This document shows positions 18,225 through 27,401 of a stretch of 64,000 bases of DNA, piece after piece. The DNA is taken from the NCBI RefSeq assembly GCF_030817355.1, contig NZ_JAUSZH010000001.1, positions 4,279,001-4,343,000 on the forward strand, read 5' to 3'. The notes beneath the pieces were generated by a model. It did not search any database, was not told the origin of the DNA, and saw nothing but the letters and a program-made list of their open reading frames with translations. The first letter of the stretch is position 1. Each line of letters starts with the position of its first letter. The position numbers were made by a program, and so were the translations under genes. The DNA is from Streptomyces sp. V1I1 (GTDB taxonomy: Bacteria > Actinomycetota > Actinomycetes > Streptomycetales > Streptomycetaceae).

Positions 18225-18731
18225 ATGGATCTGGAGGAGCGCGTCGCCGAGCTGGAGCGCCGGTTCGCGGCGCTGGAGAGCGCGGGGCCGGCCGAGGCGC
18301 CGGAGCTGGGCGCCGGCGACTTCTGGGCACTGGACGGCCTCAAGCAGCAGCTCGCCGGGGCCGGTGCGCCGGACGGCGGTGTGCTGTTCACCGGGTCCGT
18401 ACGACTGCCCACGCAGGAGCGGTACGAGTGGCAGTACGGCGCGCTCACGGACGGCCTGCTCGCCGCCGACTGGGAGCAGACCGCGGAGTCCTTCGCGGCG
18501 CTCGGCAATGCCGTACGGCTGCGGCTGCTGCGGGAGATCCTCGGCGGCCGGCGTACGGCTGCCGAACTGACCGAGCTCGAAGGCCTCGGCACGACAGGCC
18601 AGATCTACCACCATCTGCGCCAGCTGACCGGCGCGGGCTGGCTGCACACGCCGAGCCGTGGCCGCTACGAGGTGCCGGGCACCCGGGTGGTGCCACTGCT
18701 CGTGGTGCTGGCCGCAGCCCGCCCGCACTGA
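18225..18731 (+). CDS. ArsR-type winged-helix regulator with coiled-coil N-terminus
   Basis: The 168-residue protein begins with a short coiled-coil (LEERVAELERRFAALE, 3-18). A winged-helix domain in the C-terminal half follows, with ALGNAVRLRLLREIL and GQIYHHLRQLTGAGW, typical of ArsR/helix-turn-helix 20 proteins. No metal-binding Cys are seen, so the signal is unlikely to be arsenic. It lies 24 bp before an M23 peptidase gene and probably regulates it. Confidence 0.8.
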   Translation: MDLEERVAELERRFAALESAGPAEAPELGAGDFWALDGLKQQLAGAGAPDGGVLFTGSVRLPTQERYEWQYGALTDGLLAADWEQTAESFAALGNAVRLRLLREILGGRRTAAELTELEGLGTTGQIYHHLRQLTGAGWLHTPSRGRYEVPGTRVVPLLVVLAAARPH

Positions 18732-18755
18732 CGTGATCGCCGAGGGGGAATCAGT

Positions 18756-19610
18756 ATGTCCGTCCGTAAGCTGCTCATGATCGTCTATCGCTGCTGCATC
18801 GTGGCCTTCATCGCCCTGGTCGTCGTCGCGTCTCTCACCGATCTGCCGCTGGCATGGGTCTGGCTGCCAGCGGCACTGGCGATTGCCATCGCCCTCGGGA
18901 TGAGCCGTAAGGCCCACGCGGAACAGGCGGGGCGGCCGCCCGCCGTCGAGGTGGACGCGCCGGTGGCGGGCCGCTGGTCGGCGCTGAACAGCCCTGCGGA
19001 CAAGGTCCCGAGCCATGGCACGCACGGCTACGGACAGACGTACGCGATCGACATCGTGGCCGAACCCGAAGGGCTCCCGGAGGCGGAAGGGCTCCCGGAG
19101 GCGAAGGACGGCTCCCGTCCCGCCTTCCGTTGGCTGTGGCCCGTCGTCCGCCGCAGCCGCGACTTCCCGGCTTTCGGGGCCCCGCTGCTCGCGGTGGCCG
19201 ACGCCACCGTCGTCCGCGCGACCGACGGCCAGCGCGACCATCTGAGCCGCAACTCCCTTCCGGCGCTGGTCTATCTGATGCTCATCGAGGCAGCCGTACG
19301 GGAGATGGGCGGCGCCACGCGCGTCACGGGCAACCGCATCGTGCTGGACCTCGGGGACGGTACGTACGCGATGTACGCGCACCTCCAGCGCGGCTCGCTC
19401 GCCGTCCGCGAAGGCGACCGGGTGCGGGCCGGACAGCAGCTCGCCCGCTGCGGGAACTCCGGCAACTCCACCGAGCCGCATGTCCACTTCCAGCTGATGG
19501 ACGGGCCCGATCTGGACACGGCGCGGGGCATCCCGTTCCGGTGGCGGGGTATCGGAGTCCCGAGGAACGGCGAGCCGTTCACCGCCGGGGAGCCGGTGCT
19601 GCCGGCCTGA
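18756..19610 (+). CDS. Membrane-anchored M23 (LytM) family protein
   Basis: The 284-residue protein has two N-terminal membrane segments (about 5-50). An M23 peptidase domain follows with the zinc ligands visible: a His before YGQTYAIDIV with its Asp, and HVH in EPHVHFQL. M23 enzymes cut peptidoglycan cross-links or activate amidases. An AEGLPE repeat appears between residues 100 and 115. It starts at ATG 18756 behind GAGGGGG and follows the ArsR-like regulator in one likely operon. Confidence 0.88.
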   Translation: MSVRKLLMIVYRCCIVAFIALVVVASLTDLPLAWVWLPAALAIAIALGMSRKAHAEQAGRPPAVEVDAPVAGRWSALNSPADKVPSHGTHGYGQTYAIDIVAEPEGLPEAEGLPEAKDGSRPAFRWLWPVVRRSRDFPAFGAPLLAVADATVVRATDGQRDHLSRNSLPALVYLMLIEAAVREMGGATRVTGNRIVLDLGDGTYAMYAHLQRGSLAVREGDRVRAGQQLARCGNSGNSTEPHVHFQLMDGPDLDTARGIPFRWRGIGVPRNGEPFTAGEPVLPA

Positions 19611-19657
19611 CAACTTCGGCGGCCGGGCCGACACCGGCTCGTCGTACGGGGGAGTCC

Positions 19658-20929
19658 ATGCCGGACCGCGGGAGCCGTCTGCGTAATACGGTCAACCGGC
19701 TGCTGTGCGCGGTGGCGGTGGCGGGGATCGGCGGGGCCTGCTGGGGTTTCTGGCTGGAGTACGACGAGAACAGGGACCGGGCGGCAAGCGAGAAGGCGAT
19801 CGCGGAGGCCTGTGGGGACGTGGTCGATCCGGCCGCGGTCATGGACCTGGGCGGCGGGATCGACCGGGCCAAGGTGGGCAGTTCGTACAGCGACAGCTTC
19901 GACCTGCACCCCTCGGTCCCGGGCTCGTGCGAGATCTACCGGGTCGGTGAACCCGGCACCAGCTACGGATACTTCGCCCTGTCGTTCACTCCGCGGCCGA
20001 ACGAGGAGTACGGCAACATCGTCGGGGCGCGGGAGGAGGAGCCCTTCGGCGACCGTTACGACGACGACCGGCCCGACGACCTCACGAGCACCGCGGACTA
20101 CACACCCGACCAGCCGCTTGGCGACGGCCGCCTCGGCACGTTCGACGACGACACTGTCTCGGTCAACGCAGTCTGCTCGAAGCCGGCCTCGAAGGCCGGC
20201 TCGACCTCGGGGACCTCGGGGGCCTCTCTGACCTCTCTGACCATCGATGTGTCGGCGATGTACGACGACGTGCCGACCGGCGACCGGGCGCGCCTCGCGG
20301 ACATCGCGGTACACGCGGCGCGCAGGGCCGCCGACAAGCTGGGCTGCGCGACGAAGGTGCCCGAAGCGCCCGATGCCACCCTGGCGGCACCCGGCCGCCG
20401 CCTCACCCCCGCCGCGCGGGCGGACGGCACCTGCGCCTGGTACCCACGGCTGCTGCGGACCTCCGCCCGCGGGCACCTCCCCGACCGGGCCCTTTCCACC
20501 CCCGCCGCCGGGCAGGCCTGGAGCGAGCGCTGCCTGCTGGCGCTCAGCCCGTCCGCCACTGCGCGGGCCGCGCGGGAAAGCGGCGAGGAGGCCGACGACG
20601 GGCTCCACGGTATCGACCCGTGGTGGGCCGCCCTGGACTCCTGGTTCGGGGACGAGGCGAAAGTCATGTACGCGGAGGCCGGCTACAAGTCCCAGCGCCA
20701 CCTCGCACCCGGCACCGCCGGCGGCTATCCGCGGGCGAACGTCTGGTGGGCCTCGGCCGTCTGCCGGGGCGTACCGACCGTGCACACCCTGACCGTGGCC
20801 GACCACTACGAGAAGGCTGTCGGCAAGCAGTTGGGCGCGCTGCTGCGTGCGTACGCCGACGACGTCACCGAGCGCCGCGGCTGCACGGATGTGAAGTTCC
20901 CCAAGCCCGCGGACTTCGCCACGAAGTGA
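19658..20929 (+). CDS. Secreted or membrane-anchored hypothetical protein
   Basis: The 423-residue product starts at ATG 19658 behind GGGGGAG. It has one N-terminal membrane segment or signal (about 13-32). The rest is Asp-rich, with several Cys that could form disulphides outside the cell. It includes a Ser/Gly/Thr-rich low-complexity stretch (about 170-195). I do not recognise a domain. It follows the M23 gene by 47 bp and may be cotranscribed. Confidence 0.75.
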   Translation: MPDRGSRLRNTVNRLLCAVAVAGIGGACWGFWLEYDENRDRAASEKAIAEACGDVVDPAAVMDLGGGIDRAKVGSSYSDSFDLHPSVPGSCEIYRVGEPGTSYGYFALSFTPRPNEEYGNIVGAREEEPFGDRYDDDRPDDLTSTADYTPDQPLGDGRLGTFDDDTVSVNAVCSKPASKAGSTSGTSGASLTSLTIDVSAMYDDVPTGDRARLADIAVHAARRAADKLGCATKVPEAPDATLAAPGRRLTPAARADGTCAWYPRLLRTSARGHLPDRALSTPAAGQAWSERCLLALSPSATARAARESGEEADDGLHGIDPWWAALDSWFGDEAKVMYAEAGYKSQRHLAPGTAGGYPRANVWWASAVCRGVPTVHTLTVADHYEKAVGKQLGALLRAYADDVTERRGCTDVKFPKPADFATK

Positions 20930-20968
20930 CCACGGCCGCTGTCGTACCCAACCCTTAGTGTCGGTTCC

Positions 20969-21760
20969 ATGCCACCGGCCAAGAAGCGCACCCGCAGTTA
21001 CGACCACGCCACCATCCGCGCCGCCGTGCTCGCGCAGTTCGGGCAGGTAGGGCAGGCGGTAAACACCCTCACACCCGAGCAGTTCGCGCTGCCCACGCGC
21101 CTCGGGGACTGGACCGTGCGCGAACTGACCGCGCACATCGCCCTGGTCGCCGGCCTCGTAGCCCGCTACCTCACCCTGCCCGAGCCGGAGAAGGCGGACG
21201 TCGCCCTGCTGGACTGGCCGTTCGCGACGGTCACGGCCGCCGGGCAGGTCGACGAGGACACCAGGGCATTCGCGGCGGCCTCCGAGCCCGGCGAGCTGTT
21301 CGCGCGTACGACGGCCCGGCTCGAAGAGCTGCTGCCGACCGCTTCCGAGAACCGGCTGGTGCCGATGCGGTTCGGCGGGATGCGGCTCGGGGACTTCCTG
21401 GTCACCCGGACCGTCGAGCTGATCGTCCACACCGACGATCTGAACGCGGCGACCGGGCTGGACATCCCGTACGACCGCAATGCGCTCGCGGCCTGCACGC
21501 GCCTGCTCGCCGACGCCCTCGCGGTGAAGGCGCCCGGCGGATCGGTCGAGGTGCGGGTGCCGCCGTTCGCAGTCGTCCAGTGCGTCGAGGGGCCGCGGCA
21601 CACCCGTGGCACCCCGCCCAATGTCGTCGAGACCGACCCGCTGACCTGGATCCGCCTCGCCACCGGGCGTACGGGATGGGCCGAGGCCGTCGACGCGGCG
21701 AAGGTCAGCGCGAGCGGCGAGCGCGCCGACCTTTCGGGGCTGCTCCCGATCCTGGGCTGA
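20969..21760 (+). CDS. Maleylpyruvate isomerase / DinB-like family protein
   Basis: The 263-residue protein has the mycothiol-dependent maleylpyruvate-isomerase N-terminal fold ([16 protein letters not shown], about 49-64, and [15 protein letters not shown]). A C-terminal SCP2-like half follows. Proteins of this group are abundant in actinomycetes, and most have no assigned substrate. The His of TAHI and the HTDD motif are the likely metal ligands. It starts at ATG 20969. Confidence 0.8.
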   Translation: MPPAKKRTRSYDHATIRAAVLAQFGQVGQAVNTLTPEQFALPTRLGDWTVRELTAHIALVAGLVARYLTLPEPEKADVALLDWPFATVTAAGQVDEDTRAFAAASEPGELFARTTARLEELLPTASENRLVPMRFGGMRLGDFLVTRTVELIVHTDDLNAATGLDIPYDRNALAACTRLLADALAVKAPGGSVEVRVPPFAVVQCVEGPRHTRGTPPNVVETDPLTWIRLATGRTGWAEAVDAAKVSASGERADLSGLLPILG

Positions 21761-21831
21761 CGGCGGCGTTCAGGCCGCGGCAACCGGGGGAACGGGGGGA
21801 ACCAGAGCTCCGCCACCCCCGTCCCATCGGT

Positions 21832-22650
21832 ATGCGTAACCAGTTGAGCATTCCTGTCACCGCCCTGGCCCTACTCGCCCTCGCCGCCTGCGGCACGGAA
21901 TCGGGTTCCGGATCCGGTGCCGGCGGAGACGGAGACGGATCGGTCACGACCGATCTGCCCCTCACCGGCGTCCACTGGTCCGTCGACAGCGTGACCGTCG
22001 ACGGCAAGAAGTCCGCGGCCCCGGACGGCGCGCACGTCGAGATCACCAGCAAGGGTCGCGCCCAGGGCAACTACGGCTGCAACCACTTCGGCGCGGACGT
22101 CAAGGTCGACGGTGACACGATCACCGTGGGCCCGGGCGAGATGACCGAGATGGGCTGCGCCAAGGACATCCAGGGCTTCGAGGACGCGCTGCGGGCGGCC
22201 TTCTCCGGCAAGCTCAAGGCGAAGATCGTCGACGAGAAGCTCACGCTGACCACCGAGAAGGGCGACTCCATCGCCCTCACCTCCGAGGCCCCGGCGCCGC
22301 TGGTCGGCACCAAGTGGACCGTGAACTCCCTCCTCTCCGGCGAGACCGCCTCCTCGCTGCCCCCCGGCACGGAGAAGAACGCGCATCTGACCTTCGGCAA
22401 GGACGGTTCCGTACGCGGCAGCCTCGGCTGCAACACCTTCACCAGCACCGCGAAGATCTCCGGCTCCACGATCACCTTCGACCGCCTGGCCACCACGCGG
22501 AAGGTGTGCACGGGCACGGCGATGACGCTGGAGAGCCATTTGCTCAAGGTCCTCGACGGCAAGGTGACGTACAAACTGCACCACCGCGGTCTGTCCCTCA
22601 CCGCGGCGGACGGCAAGGGACTGGCCGCGACGGCGGCGCCGGCGAAGTAA
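21832..22650 (+). CDS. Lipoprotein with two META domains
   Basis: The 272-residue product has a lipoprotein signal with lipobox LAAC at about residues 17-20 and a Ser/Gly-rich tether. Two META (HslJ-like) domains follow. Each has the W-x-V..., G-C-N and G-x-x-x-x-T-x-M/R-x-C pattern (YGCNHFGADV with TEMGCA; LGCNTFTSTA with TRKVCTG). META domains occur in stress- and antibiotic-related surface proteins. It is chosen to start at ATG 21832. Confidence 0.85.
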   Translation: MRNQLSIPVTALALLALAACGTESGSGSGAGGDGDGSVTTDLPLTGVHWSVDSVTVDGKKSAAPDGAHVEITSKGRAQGNYGCNHFGADVKVDGDTITVGPGEMTEMGCAKDIQGFEDALRAAFSGKLKAKIVDEKLTLTTEKGDSIALTSEAPAPLVGTKWTVNSLLSGETASSLPPGTEKNAHLTFGKDGSVRGSLGCNTFTSTAKISGSTITFDRLATTRKVCTGTAMTLESHLLKVLDGKVTYKLHHRGLSLTAADGKGLAATAAPAK

Positions 22651-22656
22651 TCAGAG

Positions 22657-22687
22657 GGGGTAAGTGATCACACGGGGTAAGTGATCA
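22657..22687. repeat. Two tandem 14-bp repeats upstream of purF
   Basis: GGGGTAAGTGATCA occurs at 22657-22670 and 22674-22687 (period 17), with a partial third copy starting GGGGTCAG. It lies 200 bp before purF in a 240-bp intergenic region that otherwise shows no gene. It may be a regulator-binding site. Confidence 0.4.
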
Positions 22688-22853
22688 GACGGGGTCAGCC
22701 CGCCTGATGGGCGCGTACCTGTCAACAATCGTCCCGCAGTGTGGACGCCCGTCCGGACGCCCCTCCGGGCGCTGACCCGCAGGCCCAGCCCCGATCGGGC
22801 CCCCACCGGCACCCTCACCCACACCCCCGCCGACCCCTCCCCCGCATCCCCAA

Positions 22854-22883
22854 TTCGGACCAGTGGTCGATCTCGCCTACACT
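22854..22883 (+). promoter_or_regulatory. Candidate purF promoter with leaderless start
   Basis: TTCGGA (22854-22859) and TACACT (22878-22883) are spaced 18 bp. The GTG start of purF is 7 bases after the -10, so the transcript probably begins at or next to the start codon. No ribosome site is present. Confidence 0.55.
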
Positions 22884-22890
22884 CGGTGCC

Positions 22891-24408
22891 GTGCCACGTG
22901 GTGACGGACGACTCAACCACGACCTGCTCCCCGGTGAGAAAGGCCCCCAGGACGCTTGCGGCGTCTTCGGTGTCTGGGCTCCGGGCGAAGAGGTCGCGAA
23001 GCTCACTTACTTTGGGCTGTACGCCCTCCAACATCGAGGCCAGGAATCCGCGGGAATCGCGGTGAGCAACGGCTCCCAGATCCTCGTATTCAAGGACATG
23101 GGCCTGGTTTCCCAGGTCTTCGACGAGACTTCTCTCGGCTCGCTCCAGGGCCACATCGCGGTCGGTCACGCCCGATACTCGACCACGGGCGCCTCCGTGT
23201 GGGAGAACGCACAGCCGACCTTCCGGGCCACCGCCCACGGCTCCATCGCGCTCGGCCACAACGGAAACCTGGTCAACACGGCCCAGCTCGCCGAGATGGT
23301 CGCCGCCCTCCCCAAGGAAAACGGCCGGGCCACCCAGGTCGCCGCCACCAACGACACCGATCTGGTCACCGCGCTCCTCGCGGGCCAGGTCGACGACGAC
23401 GGCAAGCCGCTCACCATAGAGGCGGGCGCGGGCAAGGTGCTCCCGGACGTCAAGGGCGCGTTCTCGCTCGTCTTCATGGACGAGGGCACGCTGTACGCCG
23501 CCCGCGACCCGCAGGGCATCCGCCCCCTCGTCCTCGGCCGCCTCGAACGCGGCTGGGTCGTCGCGAGTGAGTCCGCCGCGCTCGACATCTGCGGCGCCAG
23601 CTTCGTCCGCGAGATCGAGCCGGGCGAGCTCATCGCCATCGACGAGAACGGCATCCGCACCTCCCGCTTCGCGGAAGCGAAGCCCAAGGGCTGTGTCTTC
23701 GAGTACGTCTACCTGGCTCGCCCCGACACCGACATCGCCGGCCGGAACGTCTATCTCTCCCGTGTGGAGATGGGCCGCAGGCTCGCCAAGGAAGCCCCGG
23801 TCGACGCGGATCTGGTGATAGCGACGCCGGAGTCCGGCACCCCCGCCGCCATCGGCTACGCCGAAGCCAGCGGAATCCCCTACGGCTCCGGTCTGGTGAA
23901 GAACGCCTACGTCGGCCGCACCTTCATCCAGCCCTCCCAGACCATCCGCCAGCTCGGCATCCGCCTCAAGCTGAACCCCCTCAAGGAAGTCATCCGGGGC
24001 AAGCGCCTGGTCGTCGTCGACGACTCGATCGTCCGCGGCAACACCCAGCGCGCCCTGGTCAAGATGCTCCGCGAGGCCGGCGCCGCCGAGGTCCACATCC
24101 GGATCTCGTCCCCGCCGGTGAAGTGGCCCTGCTTCTTCGGCATCGACTTCGCGACCCGCGCCGAGCTGATCGCCAACGGCATGACGATCGAGGAGATCGG
24201 CAACTCGCTGGGCGCCGACTCCCTCTCGTACATCTCTCTCGACGGCATGATCGAGGCGACCACCATCGCCAAGCCGGATCTCTGCCGCGCCTGCTTCGAC
24301 GGCGAGTACCCGATGGATCTGCCCGATCCCGAGCTGCTCGGCAAGCAGCTTCTGGAGACCGAGCTGGCGGGCGGCGCCGATGCCGCCGACGCGCTCCGTC
24401 GCCCGTAA
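22891..24408 (+). CDS. purF: Amidophosphoribosyltransferase
   Basis: PurF makes phosphoribosylamine from PRPP and glutamine, the first committed step of purine synthesis. The 505-residue protein has a short propeptide before the nucleophile Cys in DACGVFGVWAP. It then shows the Ntn glutaminase domain (LQHRGQESAGIA) and the PRTase domain with VVVDDSIVRGNT. C-terminal Cys (PCFFGIDF, CRACFDGEYP) match the iron-sulphur-type PurF of Bacillus. GTG 22891 is preferred over the upstream frame because the conserved part begins here. Confidence 0.97.
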   Translation: MPRGDGRLNHDLLPGEKGPQDACGVFGVWAPGEEVAKLTYFGLYALQHRGQESAGIAVSNGSQILVFKDMGLVSQVFDETSLGSLQGHIAVGHARYSTTGASVWENAQPTFRATAHGSIALGHNGNLVNTAQLAEMVAALPKENGRATQVAATNDTDLVTALLAGQVDDDGKPLTIEAGAGKVLPDVKGAFSLVFMDEGTLYAARDPQGIRPLVLGRLERGWVVASESAALDICGASFVREIEPGELIAIDENGIRTSRFAEAKPKGCVFEYVYLARPDTDIAGRNVYLSRVEMGRRLAKEAPVDADLVIATPESGTPAAIGYAEASGIPYGSGLVKNAYVGRTFIQPSQTIRQLGIRLKLNPLKEVIRGKRLVVVDDSIVRGNTQRALVKMLREAGAAEVHIRISSPPVKWPCFFGIDFATRAELIANGMTIEEIGNSLGADSLSYISLDGMIEATTIAKPDLCRACFDGEYPMDLPDPELLGKQLLETELAGGADAADALRRP

Positions 24409-24441
24409 CGCCCCCGTTTTACGACACGAAAGTTCTTGGCT

Positions 24442-25512
24442 ATGTCTGCTGAGTCCACCGGTGCCAGCTACGCGTCCGCAGGTGTCGACATCGAGGCGGG
24501 TGACCGCGCCGTCGAGCTGATGAAGGAGTGGGTCAAGAAGACGCAGCGCCCCGAGGTCCTCGGCGGCCTCGGCGGCTTCGCCGGTCTCTTCGACGCCTCC
24601 GCCCTCAAGCGTTACGAGCGCCCGCTGCTCGCCTCGGCCACGGACGGCGTCGGCACGAAGGTCGACCTCGCCCGCCGGATGGGCGTGTACGACACGATCG
24701 GCCACGACCTCGTCGGCATGGTCGTCGACGACCTCGTCGTCTGCGGCGCCGAGCCGCTCTTCATGACCGACTACATCTGCGTCGGCAAGGTCCACCCCGA
24801 GCGCGTCGCCGCCATCGTCAAGGGCATCGCCGAGGGCTGTGTGCTGGCCGGCTGCGCGCTGGTCGGCGGCGAGACCGCCGAGCACCCCGGGCTCCTCGGT
24901 GAGGACGACTTCGACGTCGCCGGCGCCGGTACGGGCGTGGTCGAGGCCGACCGGCTGCTGGGCGCGGATCGTATCCGTACGGGTGACGCGGTCATCGCCA
25001 TGGCGTCCTCAGGCCTTCACTCCAACGGGTACTCGCTCGTACGGCACGTGCTCTTCGACCGCGCGAACATGGCGCTGGAGGAGCAGGTGGAGGAGTTCGG
25101 GCGCACCCTCGGCGAGGAACTGCTCGAGCCCACCAAGATCTACTCGCTGGACTGCCTGGCGCTCACCCGGACCACCGAGGTGCACGCTTTCAGCCACATC
25201 ACCGGCGGCGGTCTTGTCAACAACCTCGCCCGGGTCATTCCGGACAATCTGCACGCGGTCGTCGACCGTTCGACCTGGACCCCCGGCGCGGTCTTCGACC
25301 TCGTCGGCAAGGCCGGCCAGGTCGAGCGTCTCGAGCTCGAGAAGACCCTCAACATGGGCGTGGGCATGATCGCCGTCGTCCCCGAGGAGTCGGTGGACGC
25401 GGCGCTGAGTACGCTCGCGGACCGCGGCGTCGACGCCTGGGTCGCGGGAGAGATCACGGACCGCGGCGACCGCGCCACCGGTGCGACCCTGACCGGGGAC
25501 TACGCGAACTGA
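24442..25512 (+). CDS. purM: AIR synthetase
   Basis: PurM closes the imidazole ring of FGAM to AIR. The 356-residue protein shows ATDGVGTKVDLA, GMVVDDLVVCGAEPLFMTDYI and the glycine-rich HITGGGLVNNLAR. It begins at ATG 24442, 33 bases after purF, and is probably cotranscribed with it. A hairpin terminator follows and the next gene is convergent. Confidence 0.97.
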   Translation: MSAESTGASYASAGVDIEAGDRAVELMKEWVKKTQRPEVLGGLGGFAGLFDASALKRYERPLLASATDGVGTKVDLARRMGVYDTIGHDLVGMVVDDLVVCGAEPLFMTDYICVGKVHPERVAAIVKGIAEGCVLAGCALVGGETAEHPGLLGEDDFDVAGAGTGVVEADRLLGADRIRTGDAVIAMASSGLHSNGYSLVRHVLFDRANMALEEQVEEFGRTLGEELLEPTKIYSLDCLALTRTTEVHAFSHITGGGLVNNLARVIPDNLHAVVDRSTWTPGAVFDLVGKAGQVERLELEKTLNMGVGMIAVVPEESVDAALSTLADRGVDAWVAGEITDRGDRATGATLTGDYAN

Positions 25513-25531
25513 GCCCGCAGGGCAGCGCGAA

Positions 25532-25563
25532 ACCCGGTCCGGGGCGAACGCCCCTGACCGGGT
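25532..25563 (+). terminator. Terminator between purM and convergent DUF3073 gene
   Basis: An interrupted stem (ACCCGGTC/GACCGGGT plus GGGGC/GCCCC) closes over an AAC loop. It lies between two convergent genes and may act in both directions. Confidence 0.7.
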
Positions 25564-25595
25564 CACGTAGCAATGCTTTTTGAGGTGTACGTACG

Positions 25596-25847
25596 TCAAG
25601 CGCCGCGGCGCTGTGACGACGGACCGGACTCGTCGTCCTCGTCATCGTCGTCGTTGTACAGATCCGCGTACTGTGCGTACGGGTCATCTTCCTCGTCGTC
25701 ATCCTCGAACGGCTCAGCGTTCGGTGGTTGACTCGAAGGCGATGCGCCCAGCTCATTGGCCAGACGCGACAGGTCAGTCCCGCCGCTGTTGTACTTCAGC
25801 TGGCGGGCGACCTTCGTCTGCTTGGCCTTGGCCCGGCCGCGCCCCAT
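25596..25847 (-). CDS. DUF3073 family protein
   Basis: This is a small protein of 83 residues. Its basic N-terminus (GRGRAKAKQTKVARQLKY) and very acidic Asp/Glu C-terminal half (about 48-75) are the features of DUF3073, a conserved actinobacterial family often found next to purM. The charge split suggests nucleic-acid or ribosome association, but the function is unknown. It starts at ATG 25847. Confidence 0.88.
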   Translation of the reverse strand: MGRGRAKAKQTKVARQLKYNSGGTDLSRLANELGASPSSQPPNAEPFEDDDEEDDPYAQYADLYNDDDDEDDESGPSSQRRGA

Positions 25848-26068
25848 GGCTCGACCCCCTCGGTGACGGGGCTCGACGGCCCCAGAGTCTTGACACGCGT
25901 TCATGATTCGGAACGGGCTCTCCGTGGAGAGACCGGTCCGTAGGACTTCAACGGTACCTGCTTCCGCGGCCATACGGTACGCCGCCCGCATGACGCGCCA
26001 CTTCACAGGACCCGCGAGGAGCCCTGTCCTCGCTGGTCAACTGCGATTTTAACCTCTTCTCGGCAGTC
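25848..26068. other. Intergenic region without a gene
   Basis: Nothing convincing is coded here. It should contain the promoter of the DUF3073 gene and the end of the vdh transcript. Confidence 0.4.
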
Positions 26069-26111
26069 GACCCGCCGACCGGGGTGAGTCTTGTCTCCCA
26101 GTCGGCGGGTC
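26069..26111 (-). terminator. Terminator downstream of vdh
   Basis: An 11-bp perfect stem (26069-26079 with 26101-26111) over a 21-base loop, just past the vdh stop codon. Confidence 0.55.
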
Positions 26112-26124
26112 AGAGCCTGCCAGG

Positions 26125-27216
26125 TCAGAGGCCGCGGGCCTCTGACATCCGCTGCTCGGCGATCCGGTCCGCCGCCGCGGCCGGCGGAATCCCGTCTTCC
26201 TTCGCACGTGCGAATATTGCCAGCGTGGTATCGAAGATCTTCGCCGCCTTCGCCTTGCAGCGGTCGAAGTCGAAGCCGTGCAGCTCGTCGGCGACCTGGA
26301 TGACTCCGCCGGCGTTCACCACATAGTCGGGGGCGTAGAGGATCCCGTGGTCCGCGATGTCCTTCTCGACGCCGGGGTGCGCGAGCTGGTTGTTGGCAGC
26401 ACCGCACACCACCTTCGCGGTGAGCACCGTCACGGAGTCGTCGTTCAGCGCGCCGCCGAGCGCGCACGGGGCGTAGACGTCCAGACCCTCCGTACGGATA
26501 AGGGCGTCCGTGTCCGCGACCGCTGTGACCCGCGGGTGCTTGTCGAGAATCCGGCGTACGGACTCCTCGCGCACATCCGTGATCACGACCTCGGCGCCGT
26601 CCTGCAGCAGGTGCTCGACCAGGTGGTGGCCGACCTTGCCGACGCCCGCGATGCCGACCTTGCGGCCGCGCAGCGTCGGGTCGCCCCACAGGTGCTGGGC
26701 CGAGGCCCGCATGCCCTGGAAGACGCCGTAGGCCGTGAGGACCGACGAGTCGCCGGCGCCGCCGTTCTCGGGGGAGCGGCCGGTGGCCCAGCGCGTCTCG
26801 CGGGCCACGACGTCCATGTCCGCGACGTATGTGCCGACGTCGCAGGCCGTCACATAGCGGCCGCCGAGGGAGTCCACGAAGCGGCCGTAGGCGAGCAGCA
26901 GCTCTGTTCTCTGACGGGCTTCGATCCTCTCCGGGTCACCGATGATCACGGCCTTGCCGCCGCCGTGGTCAAGGCCGGCCATGGCGTTCTTGTACGACAT
27001 CCCCCGGGACAGGTTCAGCGCGTCCGCGACGGCCTCTTCCTCGGTGGCGTACGGGTAGAAGCGGGTGCCGCCCAGGGCCGGGCCCAGGGCGGTGGAGTGG
27101 ATGGCGATGACGGCCTTCAGGCCAGAGGCGCGGTCCTGGCACAGCACGACTTGCTCGTGGCCTCCCTGGTCCGATCGGAACAGGGTGTGCAGGACGCCGT
27201 CGGTCACATCGGTCAC
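26125..27216 (-). CDS. vdh: Valine/leucine dehydrogenase
   Basis: This NAD-dependent branched-chain amino-acid dehydrogenase deaminates valine and feeds acyl-CoA precursors for polyketides in Streptomyces. From GTG 27216 (GGGAG eight bases upstream) it is 363 residues, the usual length. Landmarks are the catalytic Lys in DHGGGKAVI, the VGTYVADMD region and the Rossmann motif [20 protein letters not shown] at 27231 in the same frame is a weaker start because the ribosome site lies downstream of it. It is divergent from the next gene, with a palindrome between them. Confidence 0.93.
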   Translation of the reverse strand: MTDVTDGVLHTLFRSDQGGHEQVVLCQDRASGLKAVIAIHSTALGPALGGTRFYPYATEEEAVADALNLSRGMSYKNAMAGLDHGGGKAVIIGDPERIEARQRTELLLAYGRFVDSLGGRYVTACDVGTYVADMDVVARETRWATGRSPENGGAGDSSVLTAYGVFQGMRASAQHLWGDPTLRGRKVGIAGVGKVGHHLVEHLLQDGAEVVITDVREESVRRILDKHPRVTAVADTDALIRTEGLDVYAPCALGGALNDDSVTVLTAKVVCGAANNQLAHPGVEKDIADHGILYAPDYVVNAGGVIQVADELHGFDFDRCKAKAAKIFDTTLAIFARAKEDGIPPAAAADRIAEQRMSEARGL

Positions 27217-27327
27217 GGTGGTGACTCCCAAGTACGAAGCGGCGGTGGAAGGGCTTCCTGGGGGTCTCCCCGTCGCTTGTGGCAGGGGAAGGGTGGGGAA
27301 GCCTTGAGTTCGGCACGAGAGTAAGTC

Positions 27328-27341
27328 CTACGCGTGCGTAG
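27328..27341. promoter_or_regulatory. 14-bp perfect palindrome between vdh and its divergent neighbour
   Basis: CTACGCGTGCGTAG is fully symmetric apart from the central GT. It sits 112 bp upstream of vdh and 61 bp upstream of the divergent gene. It is a likely regulator site controlling one or both. Confidence 0.5.
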
Positions 27342-27401
27342 ATCCGACGCAGTGCTGAGGATCACCCCCTGGCGGAGTACTGGCGTGGAAGGATTCGCGG
27401 C

